DNA of 64,000 nucleotides from RPQJ01 sp963706755 (GTDB lineage: Bacteria; Pseudomonadota; Gammaproteobacteria; Steroidobacterales; Steroidobacteraceae), in contig CAVPNH010000008.1 in the NCBI GenBank assembly GCA_963706755.1, positions 310,001 through 374,000 of the forward strand, read 5' to 3'. Below the pieces are notes generated by a model that saw nothing but the letters and a program-made list of their open reading frames with translations, searched no databases and was not told the origin of the DNA. The first letter of the stretch is position 1, and the number at the start of each line of letters is the position of its first letter. The translations under genes were made by a program, and so were the position numbers. This document shows positions 37,455-45,134 of the stretch, piece after piece.

Positions 37455-38294
37455 ATGCCAAGCAAGATTCCCGAAGGCGCGACGCGCGGCTGGATCATCC
37501 CGATCGGCGGCGCGGAGAACAAGGAAAACGACCGCCACATCCTCGAGCGCTTCGTGCGCGTCGCGGGCGGCAGCGACGCCGACATCGTCGTCATCCCGAC
37601 CGCGAGCCGCCTCGCCGAGACCGGGCCGCGCTACGAGGGCCTGTTCCGCGACATCGGCGCCGCGCGCGTCACGACCATGGACTTCGACACGCGGCGCGAC
37701 TGCCAGGAGACTGGTCGGCTGCGTCGGCTCGAGGACGCGACCGGCATCTTCTTCACCGGTGGTAACCAGTTGCGGCTCACGACATTGCTCGGCGGCACGC
37801 CGGTCGCGAAATTGATCCGTGCGCGCAATGCGCGTGGCGTCGCCGTCGGTGGCACGAGCGCCGGCGCGAGCATCCTGAGCGAGCACATGATCGCGTTCGG
37901 CGACGAAGGATCCTCCGTCATCTCGGGCAGCGTGCGCCTCGCGCCGGGACTCGGGCTCACGAATCGCTTCATCATCGATCAGCATTTCCGCCAGCGCGAC
38001 CGGCTCGGGCGGCTGCTCACCGCGCTCGCCTACAACCCGTTCGCGATCGGCATCGGGCTCGACGAGGACACGGCTGCATTCATCGGCCCCGACGAGACGG
38101 TCGAGGTCGAGGGCAGCGGCGGCGTCACCGTGGTGGACGCGTCCGACGTGAGCTTCTCGTCCATGGACGCAGTGCTCGAAGGGCAGCCGGTGTGCATGCT
38201 GGGCCTCAAGATGCACATCCTCGTCGCGGGCGCCACGTTCAACCTCCATACGCGCATCGCCGAGGCTGCCGCCCTGGTGGCGGTAAAGGAATGA
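37455..38294 (+). CDS. cphB: cyanophycinase
   Basis: A 279-residue serine peptidase-like protein of the S51/cyanophycinase group, which releases beta-Asp-Arg dipeptides from cyanophycin. Recognised features are GWIIPIGGAENKEN, VVIPTASRLAE, IFFTGGNQLRL and the nucleophile motif GGTSAGAS (~residue 133). A His-containing FIIDQHFRQRDRLGRLL and the acidic GIGLDEDTAAFI follow. ATG 37455 is chosen over an upstream GTG that would add unconserved residues. A cphA gene lies 3.9 kb downstream, supporting true cyanophycin turnover. No signal peptide is seen, so it is the intracellular type. Confidence 0.9.
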   Translation: MPSKIPEGATRGWIIPIGGAENKENDRHILERFVRVAGGSDADIVVIPTASRLAETGPRYEGLFRDIGAARVTTMDFDTRRDCQETGRLRRLEDATGIFFTGGNQLRLTTLLGGTPVAKLIRARNARGVAVGGTSAGASILSEHMIAFGDEGSSVISGSVRLAPGLGLTNRFIIDQHFRQRDRLGRLLTALAYNPFAIGIGLDEDTAAFIGPDETVEVEGSGGVTVVDASDVSFSSMDAVLEGQPVCMLGLKMHILVAGATFNLHTRIAEAAALVAVKE

Positions 38295-38298
38295 CCGC

Positions 38299-39879
38299 CT
38301 AGAAGCCGCAGCGCTCGAGCGCGGTCGAGACGCGCGACCGTGCCGTCTCGGATTTCATCGGAAACGAACGGAAGAAATCCTCGCGGGTGAGGGCGGCATT
38401 GCGCTCGCGCACGTTTGCCGCCCACGACTCGGCCTGCGGCATGTTTCCGGCCAGCGCGTGCGTTGCCGCCGCGATCATTGCGATCAACACGTGGGCTCCG
38501 GGCGACCGTGCGGCCCGCTCGGCCCAGTAAGCGGCCTGAGCGTCCTCGCCCTGGACGATGTGTGTGAAGGCGCGGGTCCCCTGCATCGCATAGTAGAGCG
38601 GGTCCAGTGGGCTCAGGCGCATCGCGAGATCGACGTGTTCGCGTCCCAGGAAGCCCCTTCCCGCGAGGGTTTCGGTCCACGCGCGCGCATAGATGCCCTG
38701 CGCGTAGTTCGGGCTGAGCGAGGTGGCGCGCTCGAGCCAGGCGAGGCCACCCTCGAGGTCGCCCTGGAGCCAATAGGTGCGCCCCATCGTGAAATTGACG
38801 AAGGGGTCCTGCGAGTCGAGCTCCACACCGCGTTCCGCGTAGCGCCTGGCAAGCGCGACCTCCCCGGCGAGATCGTCCGTGTGCCGCATGAATGCGGTCT
38901 GGAAGTGGACGAAGGACAGGCCCGCGTGCGCGCGCGCAAAGCCGGGGTCCAGGGTGACCGACTTCTGGAACAGCGCCGTGGCGGCGGCATTGTCGGTGCG
39001 ATTGAACCGGTACATGTGGTGGAGGCCGAGGTGATAGGCCGACCAGGCGTCCAGGTCCTCCGTCCCCCGCAGGCGCGCAAGCGCGGCCTCGTGCAGCGGG
39101 ATCTGTATCTCGAGTGCCGTAAGAATCCTGCCGCGGATCTCCTCGCGGACGCGGTGCACGTCGCCGATCGGGCCGGCGTACCGGTCGGCCCACAGGACGC
39201 GCCCGTCCCGCGTGTCGACCAGTTCCACCGTCACGGCGAGATTCCTGCGTGCGACTTCCATCGTGCCCGTCAGGCAGTACCGGACGCCCAGCAGGCGGCC
39301 GACCTCGCCCAGGTCGACATCGGGTGCGCGCAGGCGGAACGACGACCCGCGGGCGGTGACGAAGAGCCAGCGCAGGCGCGACAACTCGACGATGAGATCG
39401 TGGGGCAGGGCATCCGCGAAGGCGCCGTATGGTCCGGCGTCGCCCGTGAAGCTGAACGGCAGCACGGCGATGGACGGTCGCGAGTCGGGTGGCGCAGGCT
39501 GGACCGGCGCCTGTTCGCCAGGGCCGGCCGCGGGCCCGGCCGTCGCTGCCGGGAACAACTCGACGCCCTGAGCCGGCCTGACGTCCCCCACGAACCGGAA
39601 TCCCCGGCGCTGCACCGTCCTGATGAGCCGCTGGTTCTTGCCGTCGTCGCCGACGGCCTTGCGGGCCGACTTCACCCGGCTCGCGATCGCGGAATCGGAG
39701 ACGATCCGCCCGTCCCAGACCTTTTCGACGATCTCGTCCTTCGTGACGAGGCGGTCGCGGTTCTCGACCAGCAGCGCGAGCAGGGCGAACACCTGCGGCT
39801 CCACGGGGCAGCTCGCCCCGTCCACGCGCAGTTCGACGCGGGCCATGTCCAGTTCGAAGCCGCCGAACCTGTAGATCAT
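38299..39879 (-). CDS. CadC-like winged-helix regulator with TolB-like and TPR domains
   Basis: A 526-residue one-component regulator. An OmpR/PhoB-type winged helix (~1-98: IYRFGGFELDMARVEL, RLVTKDEIVEKVW, VQRRGFRFVGDV) is followed by a Pro/Ala linker. No clear membrane helix separates the domains. A ~110-residue TolB-like/adenylate-cyclase-associated domain has SIAVLPFSFTG, YCLTGTMEVARRNLAVTVELVDTRDG and LWADRYAG. Tetratricopeptide repeats run to the end. It faces the cupin/tautomerase genes across 150 bases containing three phased direct repeats, so autoregulation or control of those genes is likely. Confidence 0.82.
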   Translation of the reverse strand: MIYRFGGFELDMARVELRVDGASCPVEPQVFALLALLVENRDRLVTKDEIVEKVWDGRIVSDSAIASRVKSARKAVGDDGKNQRLIRTVQRRGFRFVGDVRPAQGVELFPAATAGPAAGPGEQAPVQPAPPDSRPSIAVLPFSFTGDAGPYGAFADALPHDLIVELSRLRWLFVTARGSSFRLRAPDVDLGEVGRLLGVRYCLTGTMEVARRNLAVTVELVDTRDGRVLWADRYAGPIGDVHRVREEIRGRILTALEIQIPLHEAALARLRGTEDLDAWSAYHLGLHHMYRFNRTDNAAATALFQKSVTLDPGFARAHAGLSFVHFQTAFMRHTDDLAGEVALARRYAERGVELDSQDPFVNFTMGRTYWLQGDLEGGLAWLERATSLSPNYAQGIYARAWTETLAGRGFLGREHVDLAMRLSPLDPLYYAMQGTRAFTHIVQGEDAQAAYWAERAARSPGAHVLIAMIAAATHALAGNMPQAESWAANVRERNAALTREDFFRSFPMKSETARSRVSTALERCGF

Positions 39880-39905
39880 GGGCGCGAGAATAGATCAGTC
39901 CCACG

Positions 39906-39937
39906 CGATCTCCCACACATCTCCATGACATCTCCAG
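39906..39937. promoter_or_regulatory. three 11-bp-phased direct repeats, likely winged-helix operator
   Basis: The hexamer ATCTCC occurs at 39908, 39919 and 39930, exactly 11 bases apart. The second and third extend to ACATCTCCA. Tandem direct repeats at about one helical turn are typical for OmpR/PhoB winged-helix dimers. The array lies just upstream of the CadC-like gene and ~95 bases before the cupin start. Confidence 0.5.
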
Positions 39938-40029
39938 GAGACCTGCAAGCCTGGCTCCTTGGCGGCGCGTACAAATGATCTCACCCGCGACGGAATCATC
40001 CGGCGTCGGGAGCGAGGAGGGAGATCAAC

Positions 40030-40395
40030 GTGAACCAACATCGAAACGAGCTGCCCGTGCGCCTCGAAGCGGGAGGCGTCTGCATCCAGGCCCAGGACTG
40101 GGCCGACCTCAACGTCGCACGCATCCGATTTCCGAAGGGTGCGGACGCCGCGCCCCTGCTGGTGGGGCTGCCGCAGGACCTCTGCCAGTGCCCTCACTGG
40201 GGGACCGTACTGCGCGGATCGATACACGTGCGCTATGCCGACGGCCGCGAGGAAACTGTCCGGGCAGGCGACGTGTACTACTGGCCGCCGGGCCACACCG
40301 TCCGCGTCGACGAGGACTACGAATCGGTCGAGTTCAGCCCGAGCGCGGCGATGTGCGCGGTGATCGACCACCTCAATTCCAAGCTGACCACCTGA
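40030..40395 (+). CDS. cupin-domain protein
   Basis: A 121-residue single-domain cupin. The central barrel has LCQCPHWGTVLRGSIHVRYADG (first motif, with one His and few metal ligands) and AGDVYYWPPGHTVRVDEDYESVEFSP (second motif). The first motif lacks the full HxHxxxxE set, so metal binding is uncertain. The start is GTG 40030, preceded by GGAGGGAG. It is followed after 12 bases by a tautomerase gene and is divergent from the CadC-like regulator, which may control the pair. Function is unknown. Confidence 0.75.
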   Translation: MNQHRNELPVRLEAGGVCIQAQDWADLNVARIRFPKGADAAPLLVGLPQDLCQCPHWGTVLRGSIHVRYADGREETVRAGDVYYWPPGHTVRVDEDYESVEFSPSAAMCAVIDHLNSKLTT

Positions 40396-40407
40396 AGGAG
40401 CATCGAC

Positions 40408-40632
40408 ATGCCACTCGTAACCGTTGACGTGATCAAGGGCGTCTTTTCACCGCAGCAGAAGCGGGAGATCATCGAGAAGGTCACCGCGGCCATGACCGAG
40501 GTCATAGGCGAGAACCTGCTCGGGGTGAACTGGGTTCGGATAAATGAGTTCGAAAGCGGCGACTGGGCCATCGGCGGCAAGGCGCTCACCGCCTCCGGCG
40601 TCCAGTGTCTTGCCGCAGGCAAGGCGGCATAG
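40408..40632 (+). CDS. 4-oxalocrotonate tautomerase family protein
   Basis: A 74-residue protein. Pro follows the initiator Met (MPLVTVDVIKG), the catalytic amino-terminal Pro of the tautomerase superfamily. FSPQQKREIIEKVTAAMTEVIGE is the conserved helix, and VRINEFESGDWAIGGKAL holds the usual strand and turn. It is slightly longer than 4-OT itself (~62). It is co-transcribed with the upstream cupin gene and has a GGAG ribosome site. The substrate is unknown; the pair may act in stress or degradation of unsaturated acids. Confidence 0.82.
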   Translation: MPLVTVDVIKGVFSPQQKREIIEKVTAAMTEVIGENLLGVNWVRINEFESGDWAIGGKALTASGVQCLAAGKAA

Positions 40633-40655
40633 ACGCGAGGCGTTCAACTCGAAGA

Positions 40656-40687
40656 AGCGGGGCGGCCCTCGCCGGGGCCGCCCCGCT
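40656..40687 (+). terminator. terminator-like GC hairpin after the tautomerase gene
   Basis: A perfect 13-bp stem, AGCGGGGCGGCCC (40656-40668) with GGGCCGCCCCGCT (40675-40687), closes on a 6-base loop 24 bases after the stop codon. No T tract follows. A run of ten G (40716-40725) lies just beyond. Confidence 0.5.
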
Positions 40688-40817
40688 GCTCATTCGGCTC
40701 ATCCACCGCACTGCCGGGGGGGGGGTGGTGACCTCCGCGGGCGCCACCGTGCGGCCGTTCTGCTATCGTTGATCCAGACGCGCCCCCAAGGTGCCTTCCT
40801 GCAGTGGGTGAAATCGC

Positions 40818-41270
40818 ATGCTGGGTCTTTCCGCCGCGACGATCTGGTGGGTGGCCGCGGGAATCGCCGTCGCCGCCGAGTTCGCAACCGGCACGTTCTA
40901 CCTCCTGATGATGGCGTTGGGCCTCGTCGCCGGCGCGATCGCCGCTCACCTCGGGCTGTCGGAAACCGCGCAGGTGGCCTGCGCTGCCGTCGTGGGTGGC
41001 GGCGCCACGGCCCTCTGGCACTGGCGCCGTTTGCGCCAGCCGCGAAAACCGCCGGCGCGCGAGGACCGCGACGTCAATCTCGACATCGGCGAGCGCGTGC
41101 AGGTGGCCGAGTGGGCCGCGGACGGCACGACGCGCGTCACCTACCGCGGCAGCGGCTGGGCGGCCCGCCTCGCGACAGGCGCGACCGCGCAGTCCGGTGA
41201 GCACGACATCGTCGCCGTCGAAGGCAACTGGCTGGTGCTGGCGCCGCGCAAGGGCCCGAGCCCGAACTGA
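40818..41270 (+). CDS. NfeD family membrane protein
   Basis: A 150-residue protein with two membrane segments in the N-terminal half (~7-25 with WWVAAGIAVAAEF; ~28-72). A C-terminal OB-fold domain (~85-145) has VNLDIGERVQVAEW, TRVTYRGSGWAARL and GEHDIVAVEGNWLVL. NfeD proteins pair with SPFH/stomatin proteins in membrane microdomains and quality control, and the SPFH partner follows after 21 bases. It is the first gene of an operon that unusually continues into cyanophycin synthetase. Confidence 0.85.
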   Translation: MLGLSAATIWWVAAGIAVAAEFATGTFYLLMMALGLVAGAIAAHLGLSETAQVACAAVVGGGATALWHWRRLRQPRKPPAREDRDVNLDIGERVQVAEWAADGTTRVTYRGSGWAARLATGATAQSGEHDIVAVEGNWLVLAPRKGPSPN

Positions 41271-41291
41271 TCGCACGAGGGGAGCATCCAC

Positions 41292-42203
41292 ATGGCCGTC
41301 GCACTCGTACTCGCCGCAATCGCCCTGATACTGATCGTCCAGACGTTCAAGATCGTCCCGCAGCAGCACGCGTGGGTGGTCGAGCGGTTCGGCCGCTACG
41401 ACCGCACGCTCACGCCGGGCTTGAGCCTGGTCCTTCCGGTCATCGATCGCGTGGCCTACAAGCATTCGCTCAAGGAAGTGCCGCTCGACGTGCCGAGCCA
41501 GGTGTGCATCACCCGCGACAACACGCAGCTGCAGGTGGACGGAATCATCTATTTCCAGGTGACCGACCCGATGCGTGCGAGCTACGGCGCGAGCAACTAC
41601 GTGCTGGCGATCACCCAGCTCGCGCAGACGCTGCTGCGCTCGGTCATCGGCAAGATGGAGCTCGACAAGACCTTCGAGGAACGCGATGCCATCAATGCGA
41701 CCGTCGTGAGTGCGCTGGACGAGGCGGCCGCGAACTGGGGCGTGAAGGTGCTCCGTTACGAGATCAAGGACCTGACGCCGCCGACCGAGATCCTGCGCGC
41801 CATGCAGGCACAGATCACCGCCGAGCGCGAGAAGCGCGCGCTGATCGCAGCCTCCGAGGGCCGCAAGCAGGAGCAGATCAACATCGCGACCGGCGAGCGA
41901 GCAGCATCAATCGCGCGCTCCGAGGGCGAGCGGCAGGCACAGATCAACAAGGCGGAGGGCGAGGGTGCGGCGATCACGACCGTGGCGAATGCGACGGCCG
42001 ACGCCATACGCAAGATCGCCGAGGCCATCCGCTCGCCGGGTGGCGAGCAGGCCGTGCAGCTCAAGGTGGCGGAGAAGGCGGTCGAGGCCTACGCGCATCT
42101 CGCCCAGAAGAACAACACCATGATCGTGCCGGGCAACATGACCGAGGTCTCGGCGCTCATCGGCACGGCGATGGCGCTGATGAAGGCACAGCCCCCGAAG
42201 TAG
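41292..42203 (+). CDS. SPFH/stomatin-family protein (QmcA-like)
   Basis: A 303-residue protein with one N-terminal membrane helix (VALVLAAIALILIVQTF). The SPFH domain has VPQQHAWVVERFGRYDRTL, VCITRDNTQLQVDGIIYFQV and LDKTFEERDAINATVVSALDEAAANWGVKVLRYEI. An Ala/Glu-rich coiled coil with repeated EGE/EGxR units follows, then a C-terminal tail. It forms oligomeric inner-membrane scaffolds. The NfeD partner is immediately upstream, and cphA starts seven bases after its stop. Confidence 0.9.
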   Translation: MAVALVLAAIALILIVQTFKIVPQQHAWVVERFGRYDRTLTPGLSLVLPVIDRVAYKHSLKEVPLDVPSQVCITRDNTQLQVDGIIYFQVTDPMRASYGASNYVLAITQLAQTLLRSVIGKMELDKTFEERDAINATVVSALDEAAANWGVKVLRYEIKDLTPPTEILRAMQAQITAEREKRALIAASEGRKQEQINIATGERAASIARSEGERQAQINKAEGEGAAITTVANATADAIRKIAEAIRSPGGEQAVQLKVAEKAVEAYAHLAQKNNTMIVPGNMTEVSALIGTAMALMKAQPPK

Positions 42204-42210
42204 GCCCGGC

Positions 42211-45120
42211 ATGCGCATTCTCGACCGTTCCGTATACGTCGGCCCGTCGCAGTACGCTCACTTTCCAGTCATCCGCCTCGAGCTGGACTTAGGGAAGCTC
42301 GAAGCCTGGCCCACGGGCCGCCTCGGCGGCGGATTCGTGGACGCGCTCGCGGCGGCCCTGCCGGGGCTTGCCGAGCATGGCTGCTCCTATCGTGAACCGG
42401 GCGGGTTCTTCCGGCGCATGCGCGAGGACGACGGCACCTGGCTCGGCCACGTGCTCGAGCACGTCGCGATCGAGCTGCAGAACATCGCGGGCGAGGAAGT
42501 CACCTTCGGCAAGACCCGCAGTTCCGGCCAGCCGGGCGTCTACACGGTCGTCTACGAATACGCGCAGCGCGACGAAGGCATCGCCGCGGGCGAGCTCGGG
42601 CTGCGCCTGCTCTGCTCGTTGCTGCCCGAGGGCATCCGGCCCGCCGACTCGGTGCCCGAGGGCTGGAGCTGGCCCGAGGCGCGCGACGAATTCATCCGCT
42701 TCGCGCAGAAACGCGCGCTCGGGCCTTCCACCGCCTCGCTGGTGCGCGCCGCGGAGGCTCGAGGCATTCCGTGGCTGCGCCTGAACGACCAGTCGCTGGT
42801 GCAGCTCGGGCACGGCAAGTACCAGCAGCGCATCCAGGCGACGGTGACGGGGCGGACCTCGCACATCGCGGTCGAGCTCGCGAGCGACAAGGAAGAGACC
42901 AACAAGATCCTCGCGACGCTCGGGCTGCCGGTGCCGAGGCAGGAGCTGGTGCAGAGCGAGGGACAGGCCGTGCGCGCCGCGCGGCGCATCGGCTTTCCGG
43001 TGGTGACCAAGCCCTACAACGGCAACCATGGCCGCGGCATCTCGATACGACTCATGACGGACGAGGAGGTCGCGCACGGGTACGCGGTCGCCCGCGAGCA
43101 CTCGCGCTCCGTGATTGTCGAGACATTCCTCGAGGGCGATGATCACCGCTTGCTGGTCGTGAACGGCGAACTCGTCGCGGCCACGCGCCGCACGCCCGGC
43201 CACGTCGTCGGTAACGGCGCGCACACGATCGCCCAGCTCATTGAGATCGTGAACCAGGACCCGCGCCGCGGCGTCGGGCACGAGAAGGTGCTGACGCGGC
43301 TCGAACTCGACGCGCAGGCCCGGAAGATGCTCGATCGCGCCGGCCTCACCGCCGACTCCGTGCCCGAGGCAGGGCAGGTGGTGTACCTGCGCTCGACCGC
43401 CAACCTTTCGACCGGCGGCACGGCGACCGACGTCACGGACATCATCCACCCCGACAACCGCGAGATGGCCGAGCGCGCCGTGCGCGCCGTCGGCCTCGAC
43501 GTGGGCGGCGTGGACTTCCTCTCCAAGGACATCACCGAGAGCTATCGCCGGATCGGCGGCGGCATCTGCGAGGTGAACGCGGCCCCGGGCTTCCGCATGC
43601 ACGTGGCGCCGAGCGAAGGCACGCCACGGGACGCGGCGGGACCCGTGATCGACATGCTTTTCCCCTCGGGCGCGCCCTCACGCGTGCCGATCGCCGCGAT
43701 CACCGGCACCAACGGCAAGACGACCACGGCACGCATGCTCGCGCACGTGACCAAGATGGCCGGCCACACGCCGGGCCTCACCACGACCGACGGCGTGTAC
43801 ATCGACGGGCAGCGCACGGTGCAGGGCGACATGACAGGCCCGGTCTCCGCGCGCATGGTGCTCGCCGACCCGCAGATCGACATCGCCGTGCTCGAGACGG
43901 CGCGCGGCGGCCTGATCCGCGCCGGCATGGGCGTGCGCGAGGTCAATGTCGGTGCGGTGCTGAACATCCAGTCCGATCACCTGGGGCTCAAGGGCATCGA
44001 CACGCTCGAGCAGCTGGCGGAGGTCAAGCGCGTCGTGGTCGAGGTCGCGACCGACTGCGCCGTGCTGAACGCGGACGATCCGCTGGTGCTCCGGATGTCG
44101 GGTTACACGGACGCAAAGAACATCTGCTACGTGACCATCAACCCGCAGCACACGCTGGTGCGCGAGCACATCCGCGCCGGCGGCCGGGCCTGCGCGCTCG
44201 AGGCCGGCGTGAACGGGCAGATGATCACGCTCTACGACCGGGGCGGGCACATCCCGCTCGTGTGGACGCACCTGATCCCGGCGACGCTCGAGGGCCGCGC
44301 GCTGCACAACGTGCAGAACGCGATGTTCGCCGCGGCGATGGCGTTTTCGCTCGGCATCAAGCTCGACGCCATCCGCCAGGGGCTGCGCACCTTCGACTCG
44401 ACCTTCTACCAGGCGCCGGGCCGCATGAACGTGTTCGACGAGCACCCGTTCAAGGTGCTGTTCGACTACGGCCACAACGCGCACGCCGTCGGCATGCTCG
44501 CGGACCTGGCGCAGCGCCTCGAGGTCAAGGGACGGCGCATCGTGGTGCTCGCCGGGCCCGGCGACCGGCGCGACGAGGACCTCGTTGCGATCGCCAATGC
44601 CGTCGCCGGCCGCTTCGATCACTACGTCTGCCGGCGCGACGACAGCCTGCGTGACCGCGCGCCGGACGAGGTGCCGCGCATCCAGGCCGCGGCGCTGCGT
44701 GCGGCGGGCGTGCGGGAGGAGGCGATCTCCATCATTCCCGACGAGCAGGAGGCGATCGAGGCGGCGCTGCGCATGGGACGCGAGGGGGACCTGCTCCTCG
44801 TCTTCGCGGATGCCCTGGTGCGCTCGTGGAAGCAGGTCACCAAGTTCCGCATGGAAGGCGCTGCTTATTCGTCTCCGGGAGGCGAGCCGCCCGGGGGGTC
44901 GGGAGCAGGCGGCGCGGCGTCTGTGCCCGCGGCCAGTCTGCGCGTGTTCGCGTCGGATGGGTCCGACGCGACGGCGTCCGCGTCGCGCGCGGGCCAGCCC
45001 GCGGCGGGCGAGGCGGGCCGCGGACTCGCAGACGGCGGGCCTGTCTCGCCGGCGCTCAGTCTCGAAGGCCTCATTCGCGACGAGCGCGGCGTGCGCATCG
45101 CCCCGGAGACCGAAGACTGA
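42211..45120 (+). CDS. cphA: cyanophycin synthetase
   Basis: A 969-residue enzyme that builds cyanophycin from aspartate and arginine with ATP. The N-terminal domain (~1-160) is followed by an ATP-grasp domain (~215-470: LPVPRQELV, PVVTKPYNGNHGRGISI, CEVNAAPGFRMH). The C-terminal Mur-ligase domain has the P-loop GTNGKTTTARML (~498-509), ETARGGLIRAGMG and DYGHNAHAVGML. It is longer than usual (~870-900) because a Gly/Ala/Ser-rich linker (~886-945) separates the Mur domain from a conserved-looking LIRDERGVRIAPETED tail. It lies in an operon with NfeD, SPFH and a second Mur ligase. Confidence 0.93.
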   Translation: MRILDRSVYVGPSQYAHFPVIRLELDLGKLEAWPTGRLGGGFVDALAAALPGLAEHGCSYREPGGFFRRMREDDGTWLGHVLEHVAIELQNIAGEEVTFGKTRSSGQPGVYTVVYEYAQRDEGIAAGELGLRLLCSLLPEGIRPADSVPEGWSWPEARDEFIRFAQKRALGPSTASLVRAAEARGIPWLRLNDQSLVQLGHGKYQQRIQATVTGRTSHIAVELASDKEETNKILATLGLPVPRQELVQSEGQAVRAARRIGFPVVTKPYNGNHGRGISIRLMTDEEVAHGYAVAREHSRSVIVETFLEGDDHRLLVVNGELVAATRRTPGHVVGNGAHTIAQLIEIVNQDPRRGVGHEKVLTRLELDAQARKMLDRAGLTADSVPEAGQVVYLRSTANLSTGGTATDVTDIIHPDNREMAERAVRAVGLDVGGVDFLSKDITESYRRIGGGICEVNAAPGFRMHVAPSEGTPRDAAGPVIDMLFPSGAPSRVPIAAITGTNGKTTTARMLAHVTKMAGHTPGLTTTDGVYIDGQRTVQGDMTGPVSARMVLADPQIDIAVLETARGGLIRAGMGVREVNVGAVLNIQSDHLGLKGIDTLEQLAEVKRVVVEVATDCAVLNADDPLVLRMSGYTDAKNICYVTINPQHTLVREHIRAGGRACALEAGVNGQMITLYDRGGHIPLVWTHLIPATLEGRALHNVQNAMFAAAMAFSLGIKLDAIRQGLRTFDSTFYQAPGRMNVFDEHPFKVLFDYGHNAHAVGMLADLAQRLEVKGRRIVVLAGPGDRRDEDLVAIANAVAGRFDHYVCRRDDSLRDRAPDEVPRIQAAALRAAGVREEAISIIPDEQEAIEAALRMGREGDLLLVFADALVRSWKQVTKFRMEGAAYSSPGGEPPGGSGAGGAASVPAASLRVFASDGSDATASASRAGQPAAGEAGRGLADGGPVSPALSLEGLIRDERGVRIAPETED

Positions 45121-45134
45121 CGGTCCAGCTCGCA

